Notes: generated by a model not told the origin, from the letters alone. A stretch of DNA of 64,000 nucleotides from Delphinus delphis (GCF_949987515.2 NC_082703.1:7650680-7714679); one strand, 5' to 3'. Positions 11,125-23,966 are shown, counted from the first letter of the stretch. Translations and numbers: made by a program.

Positions 11125-12697
11125 GTGAGACTAATTTCCCATGGTTTAAAAAGTGAATCACATCTCAGCGCCCACAAAGGCATGTAGTTCCAGGGCAAAA
11201 AAAAAAAGTATCCTGGGTGAACTTATAATCAATAAACTGTAGATTCTGCAATCTTTCTGAGCTTTTGGTCATCTTAGTATCTCTCCACTGCGACTGTCTC
11301 TGGAATGATCTGAACCATCGTGATACTGAGGATAGAGACCCAATGAGGTTAGCTGGGTACACACAGCTAGTGTTCATGCTGGGGTCAGAGTGTGTGCTTC
11401 CTGCTTTCCACTGGACCAACTTGATCTGAGTTGTTAAGAAAAGATTTCAGAGAGAAGGAGACCTTTGAGCTAGGTCTCGAGGGTAAATATCTATGTATTA
11501 TGACAAGGAAAATCTGAGGAAAAGTAAAACCACATACGTGAAGGCAGATGTGCTAAAAGGTGGCTTTCCAAGAACCTCAAGAAGCTCAGAAATGTAAAAC
11601 ATGGAGTGCATGAAAGAGGACGGCCATGAAAGGGACTGCAGAAGTCTTTGGGGTTAGAGATGGAAGGACAGCCAAGTGCCACTAAGGAGTTTCTATTTAT
11701 TTCATGGGTTATAATCCAGTCCCTCAGCACTCTTAAAGTGAAAAGTATAAACATTTACCAAAAATAATGAGCAAATACAGTGACTGTTTCTCACTGTTTT
11801 TAATTTTATGCCTTTACCAGATACCATAATGACTTAACTCAATAATTTGTTTGTGTCTTCGGAAGCTCCCTATATACACACAACATGGGGTGCGTGCATG
11901 CACAGATTCTAATGAAGAAAATTTTTATCTGGAAATATTTTATCAATGACATTTTTTCAGGATAGATTTCTGTCATATGCCTTGAGGCAACTAGTCAATA
12001 ATTAAGAAGAAATTGAACATTTTAAACTCTGCTCTTAAATATCACTCTGTTGCCAAGAGCAGCATTTCGGGTGAACTGAGAACATCTGGGTTGGCTCGGA
12101 CCAAGTTTTGCAAGAGGGTAGAGTTAATCCCAGATCCACCCCATTACCTGAGCATAGCTTCAATTACCTTATGTAGTAAACACCTGCTGTCTCCTCACTG
12201 GGGGCAGTGGTAGGTGCCCAGGAATGTAGGCATGTCAGGAATGACGCTCCTTATAAAGACTTTCATCCTACCCCTTTTTCAGGAGATGGTGGGTAAGCTC
12301 CCTGGCTAGGTTGAGCAAGGCCCTATGACTTCCATCAGATCGAGGGCTAAATGGGTGAGGCCAGTTCTTGAACTAGACCCTGGCACCGTACAAGGGGTAG
12401 AAACAGGTAAATGCCCCCAATAGGTGAGCCTGATTTGAAAAACATACATTTAAGTTAAGTTCAGACAGCCATTCCAAAGGAAGGAATGTCTTTCAGATAA
12501 ATCCAGAGACTGGAGGAAAAACAGTCTAAGGGGCAGATGATTCTTACAGATAGGATTACTGTCAGCAAAGTCTGTGAGTAGGCAGCAGGTACCAAGTCAC
12601 TAGGCTGGGGTCTGGACTGGGCTCTAGTTGTACAGGGGTAACTGGGACGAAGATGGCAGGTCCTCAGTCTGAAGGCAACTGAGGCAAGAGGACAATC
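11125..12697. other. No gene or clear repeat recognised
   Basis: Single-copy-like DNA between a SINE and an L1. The longest open frames are below 90 codons and show no motif. I see no recognisable exon, RNA gene or repeat here. Confidence 0.45.
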
Positions 12698-12715
12698 AGA
12701 AGTGTGTACCATGGA

Positions 12716-14319
12716 CAGAAATCTCTTGCATTCCTATACACTAATGATGAAAAATCTGAAAGAGAAATTAAGGAAACACTCCCATTTACCACTGCAACAA
12801 AAAGAATAAAACACCTAGGAATAAACCTACCTAAGGAGACAACAGACATGTATGCAGAAGACACTGATGAAAGAAATTAAAGATGATACAAACAGATGCA
12901 GAGATATACCATATTCTTGGACTGGAAGAATCAACATTGTGAAAATGACTACATACCCAAAGCAATCTACAGAGTCAATGCAATCCCTATCAAACTACCA
13001 ATGGCATTTTCCACCGAACTAGAACAAAAAATTTCACAATTTGTATGGAAACACAAAAGACCTCGAATAGCCAAAGCAATCTTGAAAAAGAAAAATGGAG
13101 CTGGAGGAATCAGGCTCCCTGACTTCAGACTATACTACAAAGCTACAGTAATCAAGACAGTATGCTACTGGCACAGAAACAGAAATATAGATCAATGGAA
13201 CAGGATAGAAAGCCCAGAGATAAACCCACGCACATATGGTCACCTTATTTTTGATAAAGGAGGCAAGAATATACAATGGAGCAAAAAGACAGCATCTTCA
13301 ATAACTGGTGCTTGGAAAACTGGACAGCAACATGTAAAAGAATGAAATCAGAACATTCCTTAACACAGAAATAAACTCAAAATGGATTTAAGACCTAAAT
13401 GTAAGGCCGGACACTATAACACTCTTAGAGGAAAACATAGGCAGAACATTCTATGACATAAATCACAGCAAGATCCTTTTTGACCCACCTCCTAGAGAAA
13501 TGGAAATAAAAACAAAAATAAACAAATGGGACCTAATGAAACTTAAAAGCTTTTGCACAGCAAAGGAAACCATAAACAAGATGAAAAGACAACACTCACA
13601 TGGGAGAAAATATTTGCAAACGAAGCAACTGACAAAGGATTAATCTCCAAAATTTACAAGCAGCTCATGCAGCTCAATACCAAAAAAACCCAAACAACCC
13701 AATCCAAAAATGGGCAGAAGACCTAAATAGACATTTCTCCAAAGAAGATATACAGATTGCCAACAGACACATGAAAGGGTGCTCAAAATCACTAATCGTT
13801 AGAAAAATGCAAATCAAAACTACAATGAGGTATCATCTCACACCAGATCAGAATGGGCATCATCAAAAAATCTACATACAATAAATGCTGGAAAGAGTGG
13901 GGAGAAAGGGAAACCTCCTGCACTGTTGGTCGGAAGTAAATTGATACAGCCACTATGGACAACAGTATGGAGGTTCCTTAAAAAAATGAAAATAGAGCTA
14001 CCATACGACCCAACAATCCCACTACTGGGCATATTACCCTGAGAAAACCATAATTCAAAAAGAGTCATGTACCCCAATGTTCTTTGCAGCTCTATTTACA
14101 ATAGCCAGGACATGGAAGCAACCTAAGTGTCCATCAACAAATGAATGGATAAAGAAGATGTGGCACATATATACAATGGAATATTACTCAGCCATAACAA
14201 AAAATGAAATTGAGTTATTTGTAGTGAGGTGGATGGACCTAGAGTCTGTCATACAGAGTGAAGTAAGTCAGAAAGAGAAAAACAAATACCGTATGCTAAC
14301 ACATATATATGGAATCTAA
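12716..14319 (+). pseudogene. L1 ORF2 C-terminal fragment, frameshifted
   Basis: The coding part of copy B. The first segment ([23 protein letters not shown], at about 12725-12780) is in one frame. After ...TTDMYAED near 12863 a shift moves the reading to a 149-residue stretch at 12896-13345, containing [32 protein letters not shown] and [15 protein letters not shown], which belong to the thumb and following region of L1 ORF2p. Further shifts follow. The last 80 residues are open at 14077-14319 ([20 protein letters not shown] ... THIYGI), the natural C-terminus. It lacks the endonuclease and the polymerase catalytic core, so it is inert. Confidence 0.92.
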
Positions 14320-14695
14320 AAAAAAAAAAAAAGTTCCAAAGAACCTAGGGGCAGGACAGGAATAAAGACAGACATAGAGAATGGAGTTGAGGACACGGGG
14401 AGGGGGAAGGGTAAGCTGGGACGAAGTGAGGGAGTGACATTGACATATATACACTACCAAATGTAGAATAGATAGCTAGTGGGAAGCAGCCACGTAGTAC
14501 AGGGAGATCAGCTCGGTGCTTTGTGACCATGTAGAGGGGTAGGATAGGGAGGGTGGGAGGGAGACACAAGAGGGAGGAGATATGGGGATATATGTATATG
14601 TATAGTTGATTCACTTTGTTATACAGCAGAAACTAACACGCCACTGTAAAACAATTATATTCCAATAACAATGTTAAAAAATTTAAAAAAAAAAA
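12716..14695 (+). mobile_element. 5'-truncated L1 LINE with 18-bp TSD (copy B)
   Basis: About 2 kb of L1 3' half. It starts inside the reverse transcriptase just after the catalytic region, runs through the ORF2 C-terminus (natural stop at about 14319) and the 3'UTR, and ends in an A-rich tail. A target-site duplication AGAAGTGTGTRCCATGGA flanks it at 12698-12715 and 14696-14713 with one mismatch. Severe 5' truncation is usual for L1. The 3'UTR ends in the same TATACAGCAGAAACTAACAC-type sequence seen in other L1 ends of this window. Confidence 0.95.
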
Positions 14696-14713
14696 AGAAG
14701 TGTGTGCCATGGA

Positions 14714-16983
14714 GAAGAAATCTACTGTACGGAAATGTCCATACAATTAAAGCCAAATAAACCAGAAAATATTTACTAAGTCTATAAAGAGAAATAGATA
14801 GACTGTGGGTGAAAGCAGGATCATATGGCATCTTTTATCCCTTAGATGATATTAGCTGATTTGGAAAGGCAAGATATAAATAGCAAAAAAATTAAATAAC
14901 AACATAAAAATCTCATTTTATTAAGGCAAAGTGCTCAAGATATGTTACAAGTTAGGACATGATTAAATGGTTTTGTTTTGAGTCAAAATGGAATTTTCAG
15001 ATTGAACCAGTAATCCATTTGTTAAAAATATTGCTTATGTTAACTAGGAGAAATAATTGGATTCTGCAAGTGATTTTGGTTTATGTTGCTGGGTAACTTG
15101 CCATCTATTTTGTAACTTTTTTTTAAAACCAGATATTTTGGAATGCCTATAACAGCTCTTTCTAATTCCTCCTTCCCCTCACAATTACTTTTGTCCAAAG
15201 TTTTTCTGAAATAGGTCACAAGTGAGAACTTGTTACCTGTCTGACCATCCCCCAGGACTGACTGCAGACAGGTGGCACTTGGGATTTGGCAGCCTGGCTT
15301 AGTGAGGGCTGTTTCCCACCAGGCTGACCGCAAGGCTCACTTTGGTTGTGTACCCATGACAACACAACAGTCTGGGGGATGGTCCATTAATTATCCAGTT
15401 GCTATATTTCCATAGTGCCCAGTGAGTTATGTGAATGACACCCTGTCTTGTTTGATTACAGTGACCTCTTCTAAGCTTAGATATCACCCTTCTTTCTGAG
15501 ATAAATAGGTTTGTACCATATCATGCCAATGGACTAGTTTTGTTCACCAGCGAACTAGCTGTATTCGCCATGAACATACCACTTTCACGAGAATGAAACG
15601 GCTGCTGTTCTAGTGGACAGCTTAGCAAGCCGGAGTTTTCTTCTTTCTTACTTTCATTCTTCCCTCCTTTTCTCAAGCCTCTAAAGAGAGATTGAGCTAA
15701 TAGCCCTACTTGTTAATAGCCCTACTTGTAACTACTTGTTAATGTGTCAAGTTCTCAGTTACACAGTTACACTGTAGTAAACACATGGGCAATGGATACG
15801 GAGGAAGCAGCATTTTCCTTCCTATTTTCCTCTTCATATATAGTTATGATAAAATATCCTGTTTTGTGAATATTGCATTTTAATGAATTTTATTATGCAG
15901 AACCCCTTTTTGAGAGTTTTTTTAAATCATTCTTTTAATTACAGAGATCAGCTTGAGGCAAAGGACTTGAAAAGCTTTGCCAAAGAGGAAAAAAAATAGT
16001 ATGCTAGAAAAAGCCGAAGTAAAGTGTTTTAACTTTATTTTTCTTCCGTTAAACTCATGGCAGTATTATGCTAGCATTACTTGAAAGATGGTAATCTTTC
16101 AAGTCAAAATATGACTAAATATCAGCTAATCAACAGTATTGTGCAATTGACTAAGAAAGACTTAAAAGTCCCAAGTGAAGGGGAGAAAAAATTCAAGTGA
16201 TTCTGATAAGCTCCCAAAGATCAGTCCTTATCTGCAAAGTGTGATGGAATCAGCACAGAATGAAATGTCATAATTAACCAGGGCCATTACTTCATCCAAA
16301 CCATTTTTCCAGAACAGAACTTGTATAAAGCTAATTCAGTTCGGAGAGGTCACTTTCTGATCTCTCCATTAAGATATTTTACAGGTTTGCAGGGGACTAT
16401 CTTTCCTAGAATAAAATTTAGGAGAGTTTGAACTCCCAAATACTAAATTCGGGGTCAGAAAACTTTTTTTTAGCAACATCTGTCATCTAGTTAAAATGGT
16501 CAGGCCATGGGGCTCTCACTTCATTGACATTCATTTCTTTATGTAAGAACATTACACTGGGACCCACTAACTCACCGGGAAACTTTTGTCAACCACTCCT
16601 AATAGAGAACATTTCCCTGAAGATGTACTATTCACTTTGTCCTTGAAGCAAGAAAACAAATGAGAATCCAAAGATGCATAATTGATTGTTTTATTATTAA
16701 GTTTAAGGGAAAATACTTTGAGTCACATTCTCATAATGTTTATGTAATTTTCTGACTTTATGACAATTGGCCTGAAAGGCAAATGCTCAAGATAATAGAT
16801 CATCAACTTCCCTTGTTTTGAATCATTGTGACTAATATCTACCCCTCTCCTGCATGGTGCCAAGTTGTGAATCTGCAAGTTATTTTGAGTATTGCTTGAA
16901 TCAAAGTAATCAGTATGTGCTGGATTTTAAGTGATTACTGTAATTTAATAATTGTCCTTTTATTTTGTATGAACAATTAGCAT
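14714..16983. other. No gene recognised; small 16-bp tandem duplication inside
   Basis: AT-rich single-copy-like DNA. TAATAGCCCTACTTGT occurs twice in tandem at 15698-15713 and 15714-15729. Two overlapping minus-strand frames around 15040-15487 (97 and 62 codons) have no recognisable similarity. Confidence 0.45.
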
Positions 16984-17100
16984 TAAGAGACAGACTCTGC
17001 CACTTGCTAGTCATGTGACCTTACAAAATTACTTAATCTCCCTGGACTTCACCGTTCTCATTTATACAATCAGGTAGGTGACCATGATGATAATTTAAGA
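16984..17100 (-). repeat. MIR SINE relic
   Basis: The segment CTCTGCCACTTGCTAGTCAT, TGTGACCTTACAAAATTACT and CTTCACCGTTCTCATTTATA matches the MIR pattern 'ctgccacttactagctgtgtgaccttgggcaagttacttaacctctctgtgcctcagtttc'. The orientation is assigned from that pattern and is tentative. Confidence 0.6.
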
Positions 17101-17452
17101 TGTACGTGCCTCAAAGAAGTGACTGACTCCCCAAAAGATGATTTGGAACCACAAATGGTGGTACACTAGGGCAAAGCTGTGGGAAATTTGGGGATTAGGA
17201 GGAAAAAAATAAACACCTGAGTAAGTGAAAATTGAGATGCTTTTGGAATGGACCAAAGAGTGAAGACCTAACTGCCAATGCTTTTCTATGTGATTTCAAA
17301 CCCTGTGTGTTCCAGGTAGGGAGCTCCATCCAAGTGCACAGCAGCTCCCTGAACAAAATCCTAAAGAAGCGATGAGGCAGGGTCCAAGCTGTTGTGAAAA
17401 GTCCAAGAAAAACCAGAGACTAAGAGGATTCAGGCAGCAAAGACTTAACTGC

Positions 17453-17659
17453 TTTTTTTTTTTTCTTGCGGTACGAGGGCCTCCCACCGCTGCGGCCCCT
17501 CCCGCTGCGGAGCACAGGCCCTGGACGCGCAAGCTCAGCGGCCATGGCTCACGGGCCCAGCCGCTCCACGGCACGTGGGATCTTCCCGAACCGGGGCACG
17601 AACCCGCGTCCCCTGCATCGGCAGGCGGGCTCCCAACCACTGCGCCACCAGGGAAGCCC
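17453..17659 (-). mobile_element. Short CHR-2 (central-deletion) cetacean SINE
   Basis: Reverse orientation: T-run at the left, then TTGCGGTACGAGGGCCTC and ending CACTGCGCCACCAGGGAAGC. Body structure as in the copy at 10901. I could not find a clear TSD; AGACTTAACTGC on the left and AGACATTGCT on the right are only a rough match. With the copy at 10901 it forms an inverted pair about 6.5 kb apart. Confidence 0.92.
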
Positions 17660-18039
17660 GAGACATTGCTATACTTTGATGTCCATCAAAAGACACTTGT
17701 TATATAACCAGGAGAATTTTACCCCAAGAATTTACAATCTCAAAGTGTCTATTGGAGGCTATGTTTGGTTTAAAATATTAATAGAGGCGTACCGCAAAAA
17801 AAAAAAATATTAATATGCTACGGTGGTAACTAAAATCGTAGTCATAAGTTGCTTTATATTTAATTTTTATATCAGATAAATTTGATTTAACTCATTATTG
17901 CCTTTGTTCCTTAATCTATTTTTGGAATACAAATTACTTGATAATATGGCAAGTATTAGAAGCACAGCTTTATGAACTACAGTGCAAGCTTGCATCCAAT
18001 TCCATTACGATGATGATTAAACTCCAACCATCATATAGC

Positions 18040-18185
18040 ACTCATCATTTAGTTCTCTTGGTCACATATTTATCGAGCACCTGCTATGTGCTCAGCACTG
18101 GGCTGAATACTGTGAGAGTAACAGTGATAATAAGCTCTGGGCCTTGTCTTCCAGAAGTTTACAGAACAGATCTGACAGCCTTCCA
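18040..18185 (+). repeat. L2 LINE 3'-end relic
   Basis: ATTTATCGAGCACCTGCTAT, GTGCTCAGCACTGGGCTGAA and later GGGCCTTGTCTTCCAGAAGT follow the L2 3'-end pattern 'ttattgagcacctactatgtgccaggcactg ... ccctgccctcatggagctt'. Old and partial. Confidence 0.6.
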
Positions 18186-19418
18186 GCAGCTTACAAATAT
18201 GAAAAGAAATGAACAAGATTCTGGCTGAATAGAATAAAGACCATGACAGAGTTATAAGCAGTGCTCTTTGTGTACATGGAGAAAGGGGCGGTTAATTCTT
18301 TGAGAAGAAACTTGTACAGGCTTCCCAAGGCCATTAGAGAATAATTAGTAAGGAAGAAAGGACAGAGCAGTCCAAGAAACCAAATGAACAAAAGCTGTCC
18401 ACTAGAAATCCTTACTTCCCATTGTTTTTGCCTGTACTAATGACAGTAACAACCTATCAGAGCAATAAACTGTAAGTCCACACAATTTTATTTCACCTTA
18501 GAACTTATGCCATTGCTGAGATGGCACAGATCATGGCAGGAGAGTGAGACTGCACATAAAAATTTATAGCATCTCATCAGTTTTGAAGTTTCAACATGCC
18601 AAGGAAATTGTTTATGATGCTTCTGAATGGGAATTCTTGGAGCCATGAACTGTACTGCACCCCCGGCCACCACCCTGAAGTAGAGCTGATAAAAGAACCT
18701 TAATAGAGCTTAACACGGTACACAGCCTGCCCATCTCAGCTATCCCACCTGCAGCCGCCTCCCCATACAAACGCTGCTGTCCAAATTCACAAGCCCCATG
18801 CTCTTCGCCTTCCTGCTGTGGTTCCTCACGGCGCTGTCTCATCTGTGCTGGTTCTTCCTGTAAGGGATACATGCTGCTTTTCCTTCACCAGCCACATGAC
18901 TAACTGCTCTTTGTCATTTCTCAAGAATCATCCCTTTAAGGAACGAACTTTCAGTAACACCTTCTGGAATAACACTCTAAAAGCCATCTACCCAGATTAT
19001 TAGGGCACTGGAGAGGAGAGCAGCTTTTCTAACACTTAGTTCATTGGTATTTATCTCCCACTAGGCTGTGTGATTCATGAAGATGAGACATATATGTTGT
19101 CTTTATTTGTGTATTATTGCTTACCCAGAAATAGTAAGCACATGGCGTATTTGCCCCCATTCTCTCTTTCCTCACTCACAACAGACTGCAAAAATCCAAC
19201 ACAACATAATTTCTTATGAGCCCTTTCTCAAAATCATTCTCATCCCAATTCTTCAGTCAGATACTGTCAATCATTGAGTCGGCACACAAAGCCACGTGGC
19301 ACTCTTGCCTTTAGTAGGCTCTAAATCCTCATATGAATAATTAACAAAGCAAATTGCCTCTTGTTTTCCTCATATCATGCCTGGTGCTGGCATAATAAGT
19401 GCCTATTCTGTTCAAGCC
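18186..19418. other. No gene confirmed; odd hydrophobic open stretch at 18700-18862
   Basis: Mostly single-copy-like DNA. On the plus strand the end of one frame (about 18790-18862, stop TAA) reads as a strongly hydrophobic run including MLFAFLLWFLTALSHLCWFF. This could be chance, or a fragment of a retrocopied membrane-protein gene. The minus strand across the same bases has an 86-codon frame (18872-18612). I do not recognise either. The segment between about 18490 and 18880 is somewhat richer in GC than its surroundings. Confidence 0.3.
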
Positions 19419-19419
19419 A

Positions 19420-19560
19420 TCTTGCTAGGTTATTTATATATATATTACCTGATGTAATTCTCACAAGAATATGTTCGTGCTATTAATTTCTTTATTTCCC
19501 ATATATGAGAAAACAGACACAGAGGAGTTCAGACACTAGTCTAAGGCTGAGCTAGTAAGC
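19420..19560 (+). repeat. MIR SINE relic
   Basis: Pattern TTACCTGATGTAATTCTCAC, then CTTTATTTCCCATATATGAG, AAACAGACACAGAGGAGTTC and GCTGAGCTAGTAAGC matches the MIR core ('attaactcatttaatcctcac ... ccattttacagatgaggaaactgaggcacagag ... cagctagtaagtgg'). Confidence 0.62.
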
Positions 19561-19603
19561 CTAGATTATAAACCACAGCTACAAAGTTTCAATTATGCAA
19601 GGT

Positions 19604-19909
19604 GAACTAATCCTAGAGACTTACTATACAGCAAAGAGCCTACAGTTAATAGTACTATATTAAACACTTAAAGTTTGCTAAGAAGGTAGATCTTATAGTG
19701 TGTTCTTATCACACATGCACAAATAAGAAGAAGAAATAAAGAGGGTGGGAAGATACTTTTGAAGGTGATAAATATGTTTATGGCATAGGCCGTAATCATG
19801 ATTTCACTGAGGCATACTTATCTCCAAACTCAACAAGTTGTATACATCAAATACATACAGCTTTTTGTATGTCAAGTGTAACCCAAGAAAGTGATTAAAA
19901 AAAAATAAG
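19604..19909 (+). mobile_element. Old L1 (L1M-type) 3'-end relic
   Basis: The stretch resembles the 3' end of older mammalian L1s: AGTTAATAGTACTATATTAA, TTGCTAAGAAGGTAGATCTT, TGTTCTTATCACACATGCAC, then GTTGTATACATCAAATACAT and an A-run ending near 19909. No coding capacity. Confidence 0.65.
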
Positions 19910-21834
19910 CCACAGCTACTTGACTTCCAAGTCTAGGTTTTTTCCATTTCCTGCAAGAAACATAAACTTTTTTAAAAATTTATTTTTTGCTGTTTGCAAT
20001 AAAACCATAGCTTCCAGCCACTCATACTGGAAGAATTCCATGGCAGGCATCTGCTGTCATTACCTCCTCTCTCTTAGCTGGCTGATCCTCCGTCCCCACG
20101 CTATAGTAAAGAGTCAAGGAGATCTGCCCAGTGCCTAGGAGATGAGGAGGACAGCAGAGCTGGCCACAAAGAGCGAGCGGAAGCAAGTCAGCTGAAGACA
20201 AGTTCCAGGGTCTTCGTAACTCTAGGTGACATTGGCGTTTGCCTCACCTTTTTCCAATCATGTTTTCTGCACTGATCCTTATAACTGCCCCTAGGAAGTC
20301 TGAAATGGTAGCTCCTCTTCTCACCACATACACTGTCCTCTTCTGCCACACACAGAGACTGATTTGTTATTTCTGGGTTGTTCTTGAGTGCTGGACTGTT
20401 GTTGATCATTGATTTTTTTTTTTTTTTTCCTATCTTGGAAAAAGGAGTTGCAAGGCACTACTTTCAAAGAGACAAAAAAAAAAGGAACTTGGGAGAGAGA
20501 AAAACCATGCACACCTGAAGGATTCCGTGGACTGTAAATAGATTTGTTTCCAAAAGTTTGTATTTTAATCCAATCAAAACATTTGAGCAGCCTGAATAGT
20601 GTCTCTGCCTTTAAAGGAATTTAGCTCAATTTTACAGCAAACACCATTCTGAAGCTTAACTTAATGTGGAAATGCCTTTAGATTTAGTCACTAGGAGTGG
20701 AAAAGAATCACGGAAAGTGGCAAAATGTGTCTCTTTCTAGTTGCTGTTTCCTCTTTCATTCTCAGTGCCTGAACTTCTCCACATGGCTTGGGCTTTGAAC
20801 AGACTTCAAATATGAATAACCTTGGTCACTTCTTTCATCTTTTAAATCTCAGATTATATTAATATCCATGGCTCCCCCGGTTTAAATCTCTGCCACAAAA
20901 TCTCTCTGGAGAATTAGCTGTGAAGTTAGGAACTGGAGTTCATAGCAGATATGTGAAACTCTGTTCCCTTCACCACTGTCCCCATTGGAATAGCTGATTA
21001 TTATCTGGAAAAGTCCAACTTCCTTTTAAGCCAACCTTGATTAAACTGAGTCATTTAATGAACATACACCTTGCTGCAGAAAATCTGTATTAATCCAGAT
21101 GACTAAAAACCACTGACATCTCCTAACTTGCTTTCCTAAGAAGGATCTTTCATGCCTTGGAGTTGAAGCTGCCCAAATGTGAAAGTAACATATTATCTTA
21201 TACCCTAAATAATGCTGAGTTCTATACTCTTTGCCCTCAGGAGTCAGTAAGTTTTGAATGAATTAATAACTCTGAACATGTACATGAATAACTATGAACA
21301 ACATTCTGAACACATATGGGAGTTTAATTCACTTTTAACTAGAGCTTAATGCTAAAAAGAGGAACATTCAACATCAGTCTTAGTTTCTTTCCATTTGTCT
21401 ACACCTGGAACCCAAGCCAGCTGTCTTACCCATTACTGCTTTGGGCATAAAGGAGAAACAACAAGGCTGTGTGGGGTGGGCAGTGTAAGAACACTGTCAC
21501 TCCAGGGAGAGATGGGTTCAAGAGGACCACTCTTATGGGTAGCATATCTCCTGCATCGTCTGAACATTTAGGAAGAAAGCATCAGCAACTTACAAGAGTT
21601 TTGTTTTTTCCAGTTATTCTTCTGGATACATCCAAGGTCACTGTAGAAACCTGCATCCTACATGTCTTCAGGAAGCACTCATTGGGAAGACATTCTATAC
21701 AGAGCTCATGCTAGAGTAAGAGGATGGCATTGGAGGCTTGGCGGCAGGTGGACTTTAAAAGGATTTTATATTTTTGTTAAAGGGACAGAATAGAAGCACA
21801 TGCAAAATAATTGTCCTTTACTTTGCATCACGCT
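19910..21834. other. No gene or clear repeat recognised
   Basis: Single-copy-like DNA with a T-run at 20411-20428 and an A-run at 20474-20483. The longest open frames are below 82 codons and carry no motif. Confidence 0.45.
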
Positions 21835-21995
21835 TTACTGCTGAGTAAAAACTTATGCATACATGAATTATTATATTTATCCTCATAATTCTTGAGGTGA
21901 AGGGACAGACGTTGTTACTCTCCTTTAGAGATGAAGACAATATGGTTAGGAATTTAAGGGAACTGCATTCCTCACCCTTCCCTGTATCAGTCCCC
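21835..21995 (+). repeat. Probable MIR SINE relic
   Basis: Weak MIR pattern: TATTTATCCTCATAATTCTT (position of 'tttaatcctcacaacaaccc'), GAGGTGAAGGGACAGACGTT and TTAGAGATGAAGACAATATG ('ttacagatgaggaaactgag'). Highly diverged. Confidence 0.45.
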
Positions 21996-22420
21996 TTTGC
22001 CACATGACTTTAAGTTCCTCTAACAAAAGGAGTGAAGATTATTTTCATCCCTTGAGTCTGACTTTGTCTTTATCACTTGTATTGGCCAACTGAACAAGAC
22101 TGAAGTAATGGTATGCCAATTCTAAGTCTCAGCCTCAAAAGGTCTTGACTCCAAAACTACTGATATTCCATTATGCCACATTGCCTAGTGCACATAGCAT
22201 CTGAGGCTAGATAGCTTTTCAGTTATGAGGCTAAGAAACTTTCTTCTAGTAAACTGTACTTTACCGAGCTAGTCCAACTTATCTCCCGTTATTCCCTAAC
22301 ATATTCTCTGCTACAGACAGGCTGGAGTCCTTCCCACCCCCCATTCATACATATTATCTTTTGAGAAACATACCCTCAGTTCTAATGGCCACTTCTCCCT
22401 CTCTGCTCCACCAAATCTTC

Positions 22421-22640
22421 TACTTTATTTTATTTTATTGAAGAATAGTTGATTTACAGTGTGTTTATTTCTGCTATACAGCAAAGCAATTCAGTTATAT
22501 ATATATAATATATAATACATATATATTATATATATACATATATATTTTATATATATATATTCTTTTCCATTATGGTTTGTCATAGGATATTGAGTATAGT
22601 TTCTTGTGCTATATAGTAGGAACTTGTTGTCAAATCTAAT
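22421..22640 (-). mobile_element. L1 3'-end fragment with AT-rich microsatellite
   Basis: Antisense to the L1 3'UTR: TTTATTGAAGAATAGTTGAT, TTCTGCTATACAGCAAAGCA, then an expanded TATA tract (about 22496-22561), TTCCATTATGGTTTGTCATA and GTGCTATATAGTAGGAACTT. The same 3'UTR occurs in plus orientation at 28385-28550 and 52044-52331. Confidence 0.8.
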
Positions 22641-22995
22641 TATTTAACACCCCACTTCTACTCCATCCATTTATGAGTTCTCCTCTAGTCACCTATTCTC
22701 TGCTTACCTGACACTTAGCATTTATATGTGGTCTCAGTCCCATGCGACTACACTGCTCTCAATGACTATATGGCCTGCCGCCATAGCTCAGTATAAGAGC
22801 TTCCCACAGGGACCAAGACCTCTGCTTCCCTGATGCACCTATGAATAAGTAGATGAGTGAATAAATAATAATTAAACTCATAGCATCTAAGCTATACTAT
22901 AAGGAGGTTAAATTAGCACAGCATCTTTTTTACTGCTTGTATAATTGCTTCACAACTCTAGACTGCTAAGAAGCAAATACAAAGATTCTGTGACA

Positions 22996-23207
22996 GGGCT
23001 TCCCTGGTGGCGCAGTGGTTGAGAGTCTGCCTGCCGATGCAGGGGACACGGGTTCGTGCCCCGGTCCGGGAGGATCCCACATGCCGCGGAGCGGCTGGGC
23101 CCGTGAGCCATGGCCGCTGAGCCTGTGCGTCCGGAGCCTGTGCTCTGCAACGGGAGAGGCCACAACAGGGAAAGGCCCATGTACCGCAAAAAAAATAAAA
23201 AAATTAA
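22996..23207 (+). mobile_element. Short CHR-2 (central-deletion) cetacean SINE with 15-bp TSD
   Basis: Starts GGGCTTCCCTGGTGGCGCAG and ends CCCATGTACCGC plus an A-rich tail. A perfect duplication AAAGATTCTGTGACA lies at 22981-22995 and 23208-23222. The tRNA-like A and B boxes are present in the first 70 bases. Little divergence from the other short copies, so it is likely a young insertion. Confidence 0.95.
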
Positions 23208-23222
23208 AAAGATTCTGTGACA

Positions 23223-23966
23223 TTACCTTGAGCTCTTATCATCTGAAATATTACTGGAAAAGAAATAAGTATAAGATGTGAGGGAAGAATGCTTCCCTTC
23301 TCCACCAGGTGTCTCCTCAGGTTCAGCCATTTTCAGCAGCATCCTTGTAAGACATGAGGATGTAACTAAGGCTAAGTAGGTACAATGCAGAGGAAACCCA
23401 CCTACTGGAAAGGACTGCAGGGCTTGTACAGCAGAGACACAACTTCAAAAGCTTGCTTCCCTCTGTGTGTACAACATGGGCACAACTACTTCAAAGAACA
23501 CACCTTTTGAAAACATAGCTCATGGATCATTACTCATAAAGGATTACCAGTTCTTTTAAAATGTAACTTCCACCTCAGGAAAAACTTAATTTCCATGCAT
23601 ATTACACTCATTACCTTTGGTACATAGGCGGCTTATTAGTACATATTTGGTATCCTTAAAGATTCCTCTAGAGGAACTTTTGCATTTGAAAGAAAACCAA
23701 ATCAGCAATAATAACAGCATTTGCTCCACTGTTCTTCCCACCTTCCTAATCACTGCACTCAGAGCTGTAGGCATTTATGAGCCTTGCCCCAAACTGTCAA
23801 CCTGAAGAAGTACTATCATAACCATAAGTAATTACCTTGTGGGTCCAACAAACTGAAGGTTTTCCTAAGATGCTCCCTGGGCTATATCATTAGGGCTGGG
23901 TAGTCCGTGAAGGAGAAGGAGGTGAATCTACCAGCTTGTGTACAAAAAGACACAGGCTTTCAGCTA
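23223..23966. other. No gene or clear repeat recognised
   Basis: Single-copy-like sequence between a SINE and the Tigger element. Only short chance frames (62 codons on each strand around 23586-23805). Confidence 0.45.

Noticed and set aside
10687..11198. Four overlapping 86-135-codon open frames on both strands
   Set aside because: They are produced by the GC-rich SINE at 10901-11109. The same peptides (for example HGPSRSAACGI and CPLHRQADSQPLRHQGSP) recur at every SINE in the window.
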